DNA of 64,000 nucleotides from Solenopsis invicta (GCF_016802725.1 NC_052671.1:17126731-17190730), one strand, 5' to 3'; shown: positions 22,315 through 37,113, counted from the first letter of the stretch. Numbers and translations: made by a program. The notes: a model not told the origin generated them from the sequence alone.

Positions 22315-25300
22315 CTTGTTAGCCGGTTTTTTCTGCCATTTCTAAACATCCGTAAAAATTATTTTTTGGAATGTTCGTTTAAGTATCGTCGTCGCGCGAA
22401 TTTTGTTCGATGATTTTAAATCGAGCAGTATCAAAGCTATGCTCCTTCAAAACCTTTGTGAGCTTTGAAAGCATAATAGAAAAAAGCGCACGAAGCTAAA
22501 TCCAGCGATATAAAGGTTGTTGTACTTGCGATATTCCTATTGCTCAAAAATAGTGGACGAGTTGGAACGAGCGACTCGAGTGCATTATCGTGAAGCACCC
22601 CTGAGAGGTTCCACAGAATCATTTTTATATGCTATTATTAGCAAATCGTCTGTAGCCATTTTACAAGCAAAATCTTCGGTACAAACACGTTACTCAATAT
22701 ATGTTATTTTCAGATATTGTAAAAAACGTCATAAAAAAACTTTGTAGAAATATAGAGAAAATAGAAAATAATAGAATTTCCGAGATATAGAAAAAAGTTT
22801 CGTAATATTATTTGTTTAAAAAAATTTTCAATACATCTATACAATTTTGTGTCGCTATAATGACGAATGTGTTTTTGATATTTAAAGAATCTTTTATTAC
22901 CTTTATAATCCCTGTAAGTTAATTGAAATTAGAAATGTGTTAATATTTATACTTTAAATAAATTATATATACATGAAAATTGCGTGAATAACATTATATT
23001 TTTGCTCAATAATATATTTTCATAGTTTATTTATTTTTCATTAAAAACTAAATTATTTTAAAACACAATGACAAAAATCTTTGCTCTTTTGTACAAATAT
23101 TTTAAATTTCTAAAATATATTTTTGCTTAGTAATATATTTTTACAGCTCATTTATTTTATTCCTCATTAAAAATTAAATAATTTTAAATTAATTAAATAT
23201 TTTAAGTTTTCAAGATGATTATGCCAAGTTTTATTGTAAGCTTAATTATTCTGCAAATAAATAGATAAATAAGTTTTGTTTATTTGCAGAATAACTAATA
23301 TCTGCATTGCAATGAAACTTTACATAAATCATCTTACATCCAAAGTATTTACGTTAAAAAATTCAGATTCTTGTTTCTTAATTATTTCTCAATTACATTT
23401 CCATTATAGCATACTTCTCATTAAAATAATTTTTAATCAAGATAAAGAAAACTAATTTTTTTATATTTTCAAATGCAATATAGTATGCAATTTTTATATA
23501 ATAATTGTTTTATTATTTTGATAATATGTGTAGTATATTTTTAATATAAGTTCAGATATTTTCTAATAGACTCAGTATACAGAAAGTTTATATGTATTTG
23601 TATTAATTTTGGACACAATGTATACCATCGTATATAAAATAATTCATTGTACTTATCGTATTATTTTATTCATTAAGCAAATAATAAATAAAATTAGTTT
23701 AACTAAAAACATGATATTAGTTTTGCGTATTATCAGTTTCTACAGAAGTCGAGAGTTTCAGCCGCTCATACATTTCTATAGAGCCTACGTTACGTTCCCT
23801 ATATGTAACTATATCCGGTTGCCAACTGGAATCACACATTACAGTTAGCGGAAACCGATAGTAGGCGAATCCGGAAAACGCGCAAAGTGCAAACGTTTAC
23901 AGTACTGAAGAGGATACATGGAGCATTCTCAATATAGCTAGCCAGTCTGCGAGAACTATTTTCAATATTGTTGGAGCATTCAGTGTAAATATAATAACAT
24001 AGATTAATTCAAAAAAACAAATTAAGAGAGAAAAATCACACAAGCCTAAAAAGTTAAATTTTTAGAAAACAGAAAAATTCATCTTCAAATCGTTTGTATA
24101 AATATGATAATTATTTGTTGAATACATATACGTAATGGAAATAAGATAGTTTTGTTCTTTTGTACCTATACTGGTAACATTTATTAAATTATGTAACAAA
24201 ATCTTGCATAAAAATTATAATTTGCAATTATGTAGGTAGTTTACAGAAATAGATGTAGAAGTATTGATCTTTTATAAAATATTGCTAACTGTTCGCGCAT
24301 AATTTCAAAATGTTTTAATATTTCGGCAAAACTATGACGATATGTCGATTTACCTTAACGGTATATTTGCAAAATTTAATAATGTAGAAATATTGCAGCA
24401 TGAAATATTATATATTCATCATGATAACATTTTAAATAAAAATATAAAACGGTTTTTGAAATAATTACAAAATATTTATACCTTAAACATAGATTTGTTT
24501 AATTTTTGACAAATATTATTGTTAGAAATTTTATTTTGCAAAACACCTATTTTATAATGTATCATTTTAGCTTAATTATTGCAAAATTTTCGTCAATTTG
24601 TGATGCCATTATAGTGTAATATTTACACAATGTTTATCGGGATGATTAATATTTTAAGACCCATTTTTAAAAAAATAAAAGAACCTCTGCACTTTTGGTT
24701 TCTTCGAGAATTTTATTTTTATGTCCTATAATATTTTACATTTACCTTTGTTATAACTTTGTTATAGCGATAAAGATAAAGAAGGAAATATTAAAATATA
24801 AGACAACAACTTTTTTTCATTTTTTATTTACAAAATTTTCTAAATTGTTTAAACATTTCCTTTTATTTCATTTCGTATAAATATAGTAACTTTTTTCAAA
24901 TATATTGTAGACATAAGATTAAAGTTTTAACCTTTTATTAATATTTTGACGATAAATGCATTTAAAAAATAAAAATAATATACCTCTACATTTGTTTGAT
25001 TTAGCGCAAATTTTATGTTTAAAACCTATTTATATTTTCTGTATTTTGTTTTATATTTACCAAAACAAAATTATTCCTGATGAGACATTATTGCTAGAAA
25101 ATGATTTGACTCAATAACCAAGTTTTCTTTAAAAATAGACTTGTAAGAAACCCTTCAAGTGTAATAAATAAATAAATATTTTAGAATACGCAATAAAAGA
25201 ACTTACATTTTGTAATTGTATATTTTTGTTTCAAGCCAATCTATTTCTTAAATTATTAGAATGTTAAAATATATATATGTGCTTCTATATATTTACTTTT

Positions 25301-25714
25301 AATCCGAATTGTGATTTAATTAGCTTAGTACCTTATTCCGTTTAAAAGAATTTCTTTATCACCGAAGGAAAATCATGATAACAAAAGTTTCAGCGAATAT
25401 TGATAGAAGATAGAATTTATTGACGCTTATCTTTGTTCTCAATCGAGAGTTCTGTATTGAGAATGGACTGATGTCTATCGATTCAACCTGATCAGCTGCA
25501 ATTTTACAGAATGGTGATCATTTGTGATCACCAATAAAAATAGTATAAAAATAGACTAAATGAGACCGCGAAGAAAAATTTTCTGTTATATTTTACGTGC
25601 GATTTTCTTTGTATTTTTTGTTGTACAGACAATATCAATATATTTGATGTGACAATATCAATATAATATGTGTTACAATTAAGCTACAGTAAATTAATAA
25701 CAAATAAATGAATT
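22315..25714. other. AT-rich gene-free stretch with one small hairpin
   Basis: About 3.4 kb without a recognisable gene. Positions 23209-23340 form an inverted repeat centred on ATTATTCTGCAAATAAA and TTTATTTGCAGAATAA. The short open frames (22517-22747, 23609-23848, 24695-24880) lack domains. A GC-richer patch at 23750-23960 is unassigned. Confidence 0.5.
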
Positions 25715-26055
25715 TAACACAAATTGAACAAGAATGCCTACTACGATCGTAGCTAGGTCTTTGTGCTTGTATTGTTTATGTGATTTTATATATTTTCCTC
25801 AAGTAATTTCTTTACAGTTTTTTCAGGGGAGAAAAGGGTTAATATTTAATAATACGTGATATTGCTTAATCTCGTTCAATTTAGTATTGTGTTATGACTG
25901 AAAATTAATTGGGCGCGCAGTTCATTGAACTTGAAGAAAGTATATAAAATCACATAGACAATACAAGCACGAAGACTTAGCTACGACCGTAGTAGGCATT
26001 CTTGTTCAATTTGTGTTGATACAGCAATGGTTAAAATATCTCTTTCTATTACTTT
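25715..26055. mobile_element. Family F element, copy 1
   Basis: Inverted arms begin CACAAATTGAACAAGAATGCC (25720) and end with the complement near 26018. Each arm holds GCTAGGTCTTTGTGCTTGTATTG or its complement. Homology to copy 2 (36670-37490) extends past the right arm through CAGCAATGGTTAAAATATC. A central AGGGGAGAAAAGGGTTAATATTTAATAATACG stretch is shared. No coding content. Confidence 0.75.
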
Positions 26056-26372
26056 TTAAATAAATTTAATTATTTCTAAATGCGTAATGTTATATATATG
26101 TTACTTTTGGTTGAAAATTATTTTCAAGAATTAGTATAGGAGGGAAAGGAAAGTACCATTTGTTTTCTTAAACTGATTCAGTAGATAGATGTTAATGCGA
26201 TTTAATTTTTATGGATACAAATTTGTTAGTTATAGAGTTCTATCAATCCTATAAGTAAAAGTTTATCGAATATATATTATAGAACGTAATTTATAATTTA
26301 CTGAAAAGGAAAAAAAAGATGCATTTGAGAGAAAAGAGAGAGGTCGTGCATGAAAAGAATAATTTTAATAAA

Positions 26373-26522
26373 ATACAGATCTGAAAATAATTGTAAACCA
26401 TTTAAAAAATTGTATAGAATGTTTAACATTCAATATTAAAAGTGTTTGCAGCAATGTTATTATGTTTACGCATCCTATAATTATTTTGAAGGTCCAACAT
26501 AAAATTATTTTCTGATCTGTAT
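26373..26522. mobile_element. 150-base MITE-like inverted repeat
   Basis: ATACAGATCTGAAAATAATT at the left matches the complement of the right end AATTATTTTCTGATCTGTAT. The AT-rich interior has no feature. Confidence 0.55.
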
Positions 26523-27686
26523 AATATCTCGAGTTAAATTTTTAGATGCTGCAGTAAAATTGTTCTTTTCGTGTAACACATATAATTATCTACTGTTATA
26601 AAAAGCGTTTTTATTTGTAAAATAATCACAAATTTTAATAATCCTTCGTAGAATTTACATAGTAATGAGTATCATAAAATAAACAGATTTTATAAATATT
26701 TTATAAAATATATTTTTACTTTCAAGAAATTAATTTTTTTTTAAATAACTTCTTTAGCTTAAATAATTTTTTTAACTAATTTCTTTTGTGTTGTAATGAA
26801 TATTACGTAATGTCTACAGTATGATCATACAGTCGCAATATAATCAATTCTAACCGATTGATCACCATTCATCACCAATTTCCTTGTCCATAAATTAAAC
26901 CAATGTGTAGCAATAAATAATTAATATATATTTATATAAAAATCTTAATAAAGTATAATTTCGAATTATATTCATGTACAAATTTACATGCAATGTTTGT
27001 TATTTAAACAATAGGAAAAAAATGATACAAGAGAGAAATATACAAGAGAGAAAGAGAAAGAAAAAGGGCACACAAACAAAATTATCAAAGCAAATCTAAT
27101 ATTTGTAATAAATAAAATGATTAACAAACCTTTTAAAAATATGCGCTTATTGCAGATAGCACAAAATTTAAAAGAAAAAAAGTAATAACGAGAGTAATAT
27201 GTGAAATTAATTAAATTATTTTCAAACCAATAAGCAATAACTTTTTACGGTAAAAAGCTATATTTATTCTTATACAATCTGTATATAAAGTTGCAATAAA
27301 ATTGATAGCGTATATTTGTTTCGTTACGAACGTTTATATCGCCGATAGAGGAATTGGTAAGCGCTCATCCGTTGCTACGAGGTCAATTTCAATTGTTGTT
27401 AACTCGGTTCAAGTTCATCCACTAAAACCTCGTTAATTTCTCATGATTGACGAGCATTAGTAATATTAGTACAGTCTTGCATTGGAATTTGCATTTCATC
27501 GAAAAGTTATATGTTCTGTCAATCTTAAGAACTGTCAATTTCCATTACGTTTAGCTACATTTAGACAACTTAAAATTATCTAAATAAAATAAATTACATG
27601 TAGACATATTTTAGATAAGATAAAAATTAATTAATTTCAAGTTTACCCAGATCAAAGATAAAATTATATCGTTTTGGATAACTTTA
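26523..27686. other. Gene-free stretch
   Basis: AT-rich, with purine-rich GAGAGAAA runs near 27030-27065. No gene or clear repeat boundary is visible. Confidence 0.5.
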
Positions 27687-28551
27687 AGATAATATGGCTA
27701 TTGATTAGATTAGCTAATTTTTTCAAAAATTTTAAATAAAGTTATAAATGATACATTTTAAAGATCTTTTACTTCTCTCTACAACTGTGTCTTGTTTCTT
27801 TAAAATAAAAGAACAGAGATGGAACATTTTCATTGGTACTCTCAGTATAATTTGAGTAATTAAATTTTTATTTAATGTTATTTTTTACAATATCAAATTA
27901 AATTAACATACATTTTTGTTGTACAAAACTAATTTATTAATTAATGTTTAATAATTTAACGTAATAAAACATATAGTAACATATCTACCAAAAATTATAT
28001 TTTTTTATCATTTTTCTTTAATATCTAGAATTTTTTATAAATAAAAGTAAATTTAAAAAGAAGAAACAAAAATTAAATGATTAAATTAGAAAATTCATTA
28101 TTTTAGTTAAAATTACTAAAATGTTGTTATATAATTTTAAAAAGACTTCTTTTTTAAAGAATACAATTTGATGTTTCTTGAAAAATGGTGTTTAAAAATT
28201 ATGAATATTAAAACCTAAAAATTTATAATTTCGAAAATTTACTTTTAAAATCGAAAAATTTACTTTTACCAGTATTCAAAACGTACATGAATAAAAACTG
28301 TTTTCATACAATGATAAAAATATCTATTTAAAATTGTTGCAAATCTTGACGACTTTACTGTAAAGCACTTGTTCATTATCATTTGAAGATGATCAAGTTG
28401 AGCAGCTCACAAAGTGATATAATGTTTCTTCATTTTTAAAAAAACAAGTTATACAGAAAATTAGAAGACATCTAAAACAATGTATCATAACTTCGTTTAA
28501 GATTTTTTAAGCAAAAATGATTAATCTAATCAATAGCTACATTACCTTAAA
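27687..28551. mobile_element. Inverted-repeat element with TAGCTATTGATTAG ends
   Basis: TTTAAGATAATATGGCTATTGATTAGATTA at the left is mirrored by TAATCTAATCAATAGCTACATTACC at the right, over about 860 bases of AT-rich DNA. No open frame of note occurs. The left flank (27560-27686) carries the ATCTAAATAAA words of the MITE at 17414. Confidence 0.55.
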
Positions 28552-31483
28552 TTTTTTTTTTTTTAAGACACTTCAAAAAGTTTACGCCATAATGTCGGAT
28601 TCTAACTGGTAACTGCAAGATCTATGTCAAAAGATAATAAATGAGTGACATAGAATAATGCCGGAAATGTTTCAAAATGTCAACAACTTTGAACAAAGTC
28701 TTTATTGTATGCAGACTGCTTGAGGACAACATTTCTAACATTTATTAAAGTAAATTTTTCTGTAAATTATGCCTCTACAGTTTCTACTACTTATAACTTT
28801 CAAATGCTGTTACTCAAGAAATGTTCAAACTTAAAAAAAAAACGCAATTATAAGAAGAATTAAAAGATCTTTAAAAAACAATGAATCGTTTAACTCTTTG
28901 TGCTATTTTTGAAAGGATAGATAATCTATTTAAAAACAGCATGCGATTAAATTATAATTATATATCCTCCTTAGAAATAAAATTGACGTGTGCCAACACA
29001 TTTTGCATAATAGAACCAAAATGGAAAATTTTTAGTAATTTCTAGTATATTTTAAGATATTTAGTTTTTATTGCTTCGGTCTTTGAGTATACAATGCTAG
29101 AAATTGGTTCGAGATCTCGGACAGAGAGAGAATGGACAAATCGCATTTGAAAAATTCGATCAACTGACTTAATACGATTAGCCCAAATGATTTCTAGCAT
29201 CGTGAGCACAAGGCTTTACAATGTTATATTGGAATCAAATACATGTTCATTCTATAAAGCTAATTAACATTATACGGAAAAAATTTCTCTTAGAATTTTA
29301 ATAATAGATAACATAGACTTCGAAAAACATTTATTTTATTTTAACTTTAATTTAGTAAAACTCAGTAAAATTTGACAGATTAAATTTTATAAAAATGCTA
29401 ATAACATTCTTTGAAATCCAAATTATCTTATAAATATTATGTTATAACTTTAAAATTAAATTCTAAGACAAAAGTTTCTCCATGTATAATTTTTAATGTA
29501 ATAAAATAACATATGTTATGTCAAAATTATTTTCTTTGAAAATTTTTCTTTCATAATCAAGTTATTCTTTTATAGATAAAATCAAAATAAAAAAGAATTA
29601 AGAATTAAAATAATAAATAATAAGTATAGTTTTTTGGGGTTCAGGAGGTGTAGTAGAGATACGTGCAAGCAGCAAAAAAATAATTAAATTGATTAGCAAT
29701 TTAATTTAGTAATATTACATTTAGGTTTTTCTTTAAAGCTGTGTTGTAAAGTCTGGCAAAATTGCGGCGCGCAGTTTGGGGGAATCTTGTAGATGTTTAA
29801 AAAATTCATCTAGAAAAAATTATTGAGCACTAAAAACTGCTTTCGACCGGTAATACTGCGTTATTTAAATTGTTGTTACACTTGCCAGTCATATTAGAGA
29901 TATTTGTAATAAAATTGTAGAAAATCCATTATTTTAGCATTAAAATTATTAAAATGTTATATAATTATAAACTTAGATGACTTCTTTCTTAAAAAATACA
30001 ATGACTAATTATGTTTAATTAACCAATCATAAGGAGCAAAATGTGACGTCAAATAGAAGCTCACGTTGTCGATGTGCGACAATATTTATATGACGCTATT
30101 AATATTTCAGTGTCATCAAGCAATTTGTAAAAATGTGTATTTCTACATTTTTATTTCTATTCAAATTTATTGATATCAGAAATTGAATGAAACAGAATAA
30201 TATAATTAAAAAATATTAATAATAATAATAATTTTATAATTTTGTGTAAAAACTTCGATAAAATACATTAGTTACATATCGCTTAGATAGATAGTTGGCT
30301 CTGTTTATAATTAATATATTATGTATTGTCAAACATTAATAGCATTTAAATATTGACGTCATTCATAACCAGCTATTATTCTTGATAATAACTCGAAACA
30401 GATTTGTTCTGTATTGTTAAAATTTTCATTCTTTTTCTAGTACAATTCCATTTCTGTATAAAGCTTTATGTATAAAATGTAACAAACACAATTAAACAAT
30501 TATAAGTATTTTGCAAATATCTCAACAATTGACATTATAGAAATTTGAATAATTTACTTTGTCATACAGTACAAACAAAATCGAAAATATTTCATTGCTT
30601 TCATTTATTAAAGTCCTTAATTGAACAAAACGCAATTGCATCATATTACTTTCGACATAATATTCACATATTGTGATTGAAGATTTTCCTACAAAAACTG
30701 AACATATGTTTTTAAATCTATATCTATAGATTATAATGTCAAATTCTTCTCTGAAACTGTAAACAAATCATGTCAACAATTTTATTTCATAATAATAATC
30801 AAATAGAGAAAACAGGAAATATAAATAAGAAGTAAATATAAGATTTTTATAAAAACTAAATCAGTCGAGATGTTTTCTATATTTTAAGAGAGAGAGAAAA
30901 AGAGAGAACAAATAAAAATTTGTTCTTATGCATTTTGTGAAAAAAATTTTATATATAATTATATATGAAATAGATACGTTCATATATAAATATATAATAA
31001 ATATGTACAATTATATGTATGTAAATAGATATATAATTATATATTATGTTAAATAAATATATAATCACAAATAAATATATAATTGTATAGTTATACATAA
31101 AAATTTAGTTGCGTTAAAAATAAATTAATATGCGTTAAAATAAAAATTAATTTTGAAACTTATATTGTTTATATTAAATTAGAATATTATAATTTTTAAA
31201 AAATTGCATTAATTTAAATAACAAGACAATTATGACATGCATAATCAAATTGTTATTTTAAAATTAATTAATATAAAATAAAATAAAAAAATAAAAAATT
31301 TAGTTTTTTTATAAAAACGTGTATCTTTTTGTTTTGCAATTTACATCTTACAATGATGAAATTATTAATAAGATACGATATATAACCTTACATATAATAC
31401 AAAATGTAATATTACATATGATACATAAAATACAATCTTATAAAAATTTATTTTTTATTAATCTTTGAATATTGCGAGCATCG
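28552..31483. other. AT-rich gene-free stretch
   Basis: About 2.9 kb. ATATAATTATATAT-type simple sequence runs at 30940-31090. AATTAAATTGATTAGCAATTTAATTT near 29685 recalls family F-like flanks at 51535. No gene is supported. Confidence 0.5.
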
Positions 31484-32265
31484 TATACAGGATGTTTGTT
31501 TAAAAACTTTTCAGCTGATTATCTCGAAAAATATGAAAGATACAAAGAAGTTAAAACACTTTTTCCATAATTTCGAGAGAGAAAGAGAACGGCATTCTCA
31601 ATTTCTTATTTGGGGATCGTTTTCAATGTAATTTGAAGGTCAAATTTATTTTATTATTTTTATTATTTTTTTATGGAAATGTATATTTTCTATTACAGGA
31701 TCTTATTCTACGAAAAAAAAACAAGTAACTTTTGTAGGAAACATTTTTTTGTTCAATTACTATTTTAGAAGATATAAAAAAATAGCAAGGTATAGTTACT
31801 GCATATTTCGTCATTTATTATAAATTATAACAAATGTTCAAAATGTTCTCCATTGTTTCCAAATGTCCAAAATATTTGTTCAGAATTTCAGAATCGCCTT
31901 TATTATTGTTTAGCAAACAACGGAGAACAGTTTGAATATTTGTTATAATAAATAAAGAAAGTTTATGCAGTAACTATGCCTTGTTATTTTTTTTATATCT
32001 TTTAAACTAGTAATCAAACAAAAAAATGTGTTACTACAAAAGTTACTTCTTTTTTTTACGTAGAATAAGATCCTGTAATAAAAAATATATATTTTCATTT
32101 AAAAAAACAAATTTGACCTTCAAATTACGTCTCTCAAATAAAAAATTGAGAGTGCCGTTCTCTTTCCCCCTCAAAATAATGGAAAAAGTGTTTTGACTTT
32201 TTTTTATATCTTTTATATTTTTCGAGATAATCAGCTGGAAAGTTTTTAAATAAACACCTTGTATA
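31484..32265. mobile_element. Foldback element with TATACAGG..AACTTTTCAGCTG ends
   Basis: The arms run about 31484-31857 and 31915-32265. The left opens TATACAGGATGTTTG, then ACTTTTCAGCTGATTATC. The right closes with GATAATCAGCTGGAAAGT and CACCTTGTATA. Arms share ACTTTTGTAG and GGATCTTATTCTACG in inverted form. No coding content. The TATACAGGGTG-type tip is shared with elements at 5354 and 37595. Confidence 0.8.
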
Positions 32266-32806
32266 TTTTATTATACATATATGGATATATTTAGTATATA
32301 TATAATTATGTATTATTATACATATAAAACATATTTTTTCAGGCTATTATATATCAAAGAAAAATAATATTTATGCAAAGCCTATACAACACCAAAATTT
32401 TAAAGATATGTCTCAAAAATATTTTAACTAAGTAAAAGAATAAAACATTTCAGGTTGAGAAATATGTCTGTAACATTTTTAAGATATCTCTGGGATAACA
32501 AGATCTCCGCGATTCTTGCATTTAAAATCTTGCAGAAAAATTGCTGAAAAGTTACAAAAAGATCTGTAATTTCACTGAAATATTATTAAAAAGTTATTGA
32601 AACGGCTGAAATCTTTTTGAAATATTATTAATTGTAATTCTTTAAATTACATTAAATTCAAATAATGTTTTTGAAGTACTTTAAACTTAAAGTACTTCCC
32701 AAGTAATATTTAAATTTATTCTATATAGAGAATTACAAGTGCTAAGAACTTATATACATTAAAGATTATATATAAAACCTAATTGCGTTACACAAGTTTC
32801 ATTCTA

Positions 32807-32809
<3 letters not shown>

Positions 32810-32872
<63 letters not shown>
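32810..32872. repeat. TG dinucleotide microsatellite
   Basis: About 31 TG units ending in TGTTGTGT. Confidence 0.95.
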
Positions 32873-32874
<2 letters not shown>

Positions 32875-32891
32875 GTGTATATAATATAATA

Positions 32892-32927
32892 TTAATGTTA
32901 TGTAAATAAAATATTTTAATCATGCAT

Positions 32928-32966
<39 letters not shown>

Positions 32967-32995
32967 TGATTAAAATATTTTATTTACGTAACATT
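32892..32995. repeat. AT-microsatellite hairpin
   Basis: The arms AATGTTATGTAAATAAAATA and TATTTTAATCATGCATA face their complements across an (AT)n core at 32932-32963. It is probably a short MITE whose centre expanded as a microsatellite. Confidence 0.75.
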
Positions 32996-35334
32996 TTTGT
33001 ATTCTTACATAAACATAGCACACACTGCAAATGCACTTAGAAAATTTTCTTGTACAGTCACAAGCAATAAAGCAAATTTTCCGCTTGGGTACATATGTTA
33101 ACACACCCAGAAAATTTAACCAATTAAAAACTTAAAAAAACTCTAATTTGAAAATTTAAAAATTTACTACATATGATAGATTTTAAGAACTTTTTTATTG
33201 CAACATTTTATATCACAGAATTTCAGAAACATTTCTTTTGTAAAATTTTATATGACATTTTGTAGAATTCTTTCAGAAGTGTTGTACATGAAATGTGAAA
33301 GATTGAAATCTTTTTGAAAACTTTTTACAACAATTGCTGCTTTATGGAAAAGCAATATAAAAGGATATTCTTTAAAAACAATTTATAACATTTTATAAAT
33401 GAAAAAATATTATTTTTTACTGTAAACTTTCTTCTACATTTTTGTCATTAATATTAAAAAAAAAAAAGATAAATGTCACATATTACAGAACAAATATAGA
33501 TAGCTTCTACAAGAATCAAACAAGTTCAATAGTTCTTTACTTTTTTATTTTTTTTTGTTTTTTTATTTTAAACGGGTCCTCAAAATATTTAACAAACCCT
33601 ATAAGTTTGTTTTTATATCTATTATATATTCGGAAAGAAATTTTACGAAACTTTTAGACAACAAAGTTTAAAGATAAGATGTTCTTTTATTTACTGACAA
33701 TTTAACTTTTTAGATTTGTTTAGATTTTATAAAAAAGTTTTTAGTTGTGTGTTTATATTATATTCAATATACTGTTCCAAATAAATACTGAATGTTATCC
33801 TGTCGTAGTTTATGTGCCACAAGCCGTGCTAAATGCCTTGCAAGCGTGATCACACTCTATGTAATCTTGCTGAATAAACCTGTTGAAGTAAATACAACGC
33901 GTTTGTTAGGTACAGTTTATAGGCACGCTGGGAAGAGCTTTAGTATTAGTTCTCGATATTGCGTGCTTCAAATATTGTTTCAATACCATAAAGGAGTTCT
34001 TCCGTAAATTGTAATTTGAGAATGGATGCTTTATTATAAATAATTTAATACAAAATGAAAATCATGTGATAAATTAAGCAAGTCGAGTGTACGGAATTAA
34101 AAATATTATACAATACAAAATGGAATTGAAACAAATACAAAAATGTACAAAATGTGGAATATATAACAAAATACAAAATACAGAGTACAGAATATAAAAT
34201 ACGGAATATGGAATTAAAAATATTTAAAATGATTAAAATGTAGAATAAGTTAAAAATATAAATTATTTCTTTGTTAGCTACAAAAATAAATTTATGAAAG
34301 AAAGAATACAAAAAATTGATTTTATATAAACCTTATCCATTTTATTTCATACCTATTGAATATTAATTCAGTTATTTATAAAAATTTAATAAATTATTCT
34401 AACAAAAAAAAAATTCTTATAATATTTTATATCTTATAATATTTTAAAAACTTTTATATTTAAAAAAAATTCTGAAGATTAAAATAATACTAATCATCAG
34501 TTTTCTTCAAACTTATATGCAAGAAAATTCTAAAAATCTTTGAAAATTTACATATACAAAGAATTCCATAAAAATGTAGATTTTTTAGCATTTCTGGAAA
34601 ATGTTGCATAATTCAGATAAAAATGTCCCGAAATTTTTTAAAAATTAATAATAAATTTATACAAAATTTTAAAAAATTATATAAAGATTTGTAAATAAAA
34701 TTTTTATGGAAGAAAGAAACATTTATTACTTTATTTTTTATTTTTAGAGTTGCAATTTTATTAATTAATTTTAATAGTTAATAAAATTATTTAAAATTTT
34801 GTAATTAAGTAATGTAAATTAAAATGTTTTGTAAAAAAAATAATAACTTTTAATATTTTTCATATTACTTACAAAGTATAATTGAAATAAAATGGTGTGA
34901 TAAAAGTTAAAAGATACATGTATCAAAATGTATCAAATTCATCAGATAGTATGATACATAATACGTATTTACTACACATAAGGGATTCTAAACATACATA
35001 TACCTTTTTATAGTAGTCTCACTTTGCTACATCTGGGAATATCTCCTTGGAGAGAGCCCGGAATATAAGATAAAAATGGCTACGCGCGTGCAGTTGCCCT
35101 ATTTTTTTCTTTTTTTTTCAGAGAATCCCTAGCGATACGAGTTCTCTGTTGCAACGCGTTCTCCATTGTGCAGGTTATGCTTTGGACTCTGGGCTGAAAG
35201 CCTTTACTATGCAATTACCTACACATCTCTTCAAGAATACGCATTCGGCCACCTGTTCTACAGTATTCTGTCCGTGCTACTTTTTCGATTCAAAAAAGAT
35301 CACTTGTTATGTTTTAAAATTTTAATATGAGAGC

Positions 35335-35368
<34 letters not shown>

Positions 35369-36669
35369 GAGAGAAAGATTTAAAAATAGATGTAGGATAG
35401 AAGTAAAAATTATTTCACGTTTTTACAATTGTAATTAAGGTTTATTACCTTAGTATATTCTATTATAATTTATTGACTCGTAATACGTCAAAATTTTTAA
35501 TACGTAAAAATTGTATTATAATAATTAAAAGTTATTATTTAACTAGTAGATATTTTTTTCCTGTATATCTTTTACTAGTTAACTTCTAAATATTGTTTAA
35601 TTATTGTCTCTTGAATGCTAATATTAATCTGGAACCATTATAAAATTGTAACAGTTATAATTTAAGTAATAATTGTATGAAAAATTGAATTCCGGTCAAA
35701 TGAGTTGGTTTTCACATATGACGCAACATCAGTTAAAAAATTAGATTATAAAATCTAATAAACAGAACATGTCATGGGGAGATATTAAATTCAATAATAA
35801 GTAGTTTTTGAAATACATAAAAATATAAAATTTATCCTGTATAGTGTATAAATCTTTAATAGATTCTGAAAATCTTTGAAACGTAAGTCTCATTCGATCT
35901 TATCATTTTGCAATAATAATTTGAAAAAGAACAGTAAAGATACTCAAAATTATTATTTTGACGTTTATATACTTTCGACATCACCCATTAACGATATGAA
36001 CGTGATAAAAGGACTCTATTGGAGATTACCTGTACGTCGATTAAATTTGTGGATGCTCTTCCAATACATTTATGATTTTATATGAATACTGTAAGTAAAG
36101 TAAAATTAGTGCTATGTAAAAAACATTTAAAGAATATAGAAAATAAAATCGCGTAGTGAAAAGCTTTTTTATACTTGTACTAAAACTTAGAATCACTCCG
36201 ATATATACACCGCATCGATCAAAAACTTAATTTATCAAGTATTATTTATCATGTTTTAAGAAAATAAATTATCAATAAAAACTTTACACTATCTGCTACT
36301 ATAAAAAAATTAGAAATATAAAATATTTATTTTTTTATATTTGAAAAAAGACTATACAAAATTCTTGTATTTTTGACGTGTATCAAAAGTGGTGGGATTT
36401 ATGACCACTCATAAGTGAGACAAACAATACAAGAGCTAAATACTTGTATTTTTATGTACTCCATCCTTTATTATCTTTTACGTTTATGTATCATAAAATA
36501 GTTAACAAATCTTTAACACTTTTTACAGAGACAGCAATCATTTTACGTAAATTGTAATACATTGCTATGCCATTCATAACATTGACAAATTGATTCAATT
36601 CTTATTAATATTCAACAATTATTAAAAGTAAAAATTATAACACAATATTAATATAATATAAACACATAT
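32996..36669. other. AT-rich gene-free stretch
   Basis: About 3.7 kb. It includes degenerate ACAAAATAC-type short repeats at 34090-34215 and a GA microsatellite at 35335-35377. Two GC-richer patches of unknown nature lie at 33790-34010 and 35010-35290; the second has a TTTTTTTTCAG/AGAATCC acceptor-like site near 35120. No open frame resembles a known protein. Confidence 0.45.
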
Positions 36670-36960
36670 AGAGTTTTTCAAAATAATAATTTTTGAAAGT
36701 AATAGAGAGAGATATTTTGACCATTGCTGTATCAATACAAATTGAACGAGAATGCCTTCTACGGTCACTGCTAGGTCTTCGTGCTTGTATTGCCTGTGTG
36801 ATTTTATATACTTTCCTTAAGTTCAATGATCTGCGCGCCGAATTAATTTTCAGTCATAACACAATTCTAAATTGAACAAGACTAAGTAATATTACGTATT
36901 ATTAAATAATAACCCTTTCCCCCCCTAAAAAAATTGTAAAGAAATTATTGCGAAAAATAT

Positions 36961-37113
36961 CACCTCAACCAGGATTCGAACCTGGGACCTCCCGAATCTC
37001 CAGTACGGGTGTCTTAAAGTATTAAGACTTAAAGTATAAGATTACTGCATAAAGTATAAGACACCCGTATCGGAGATTCGAAAGGTCTCAGGTTCGAATC
37101 CTGGCTGAGGTGA
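36961..37113. repeat. Inverted pair of tRNA-like 3' halves
   Basis: CACCTCAACCAGGATTCGAACC (minus sense) and GGTTCGAATCCTGGCTGAGGTG (plus sense) each form a good T-arm with the TTCGAAT loop and part of an acceptor stem. ACACCCGTA(C/T)(C/T)GGAGATTCG precedes each in the anticodon-arm position. A 5' half with A-box is missing or unclear, so this is not a working tRNA gene but a duplicated tRNA-derived segment. Confidence 0.7.

Noticed and set aside
36961..37113. Intact tRNA gene
   Set aside because: Only T-arm and partial acceptor/anticodon arms are present, in inverted duplicate; the 5' half with a proper A-box is lacking.
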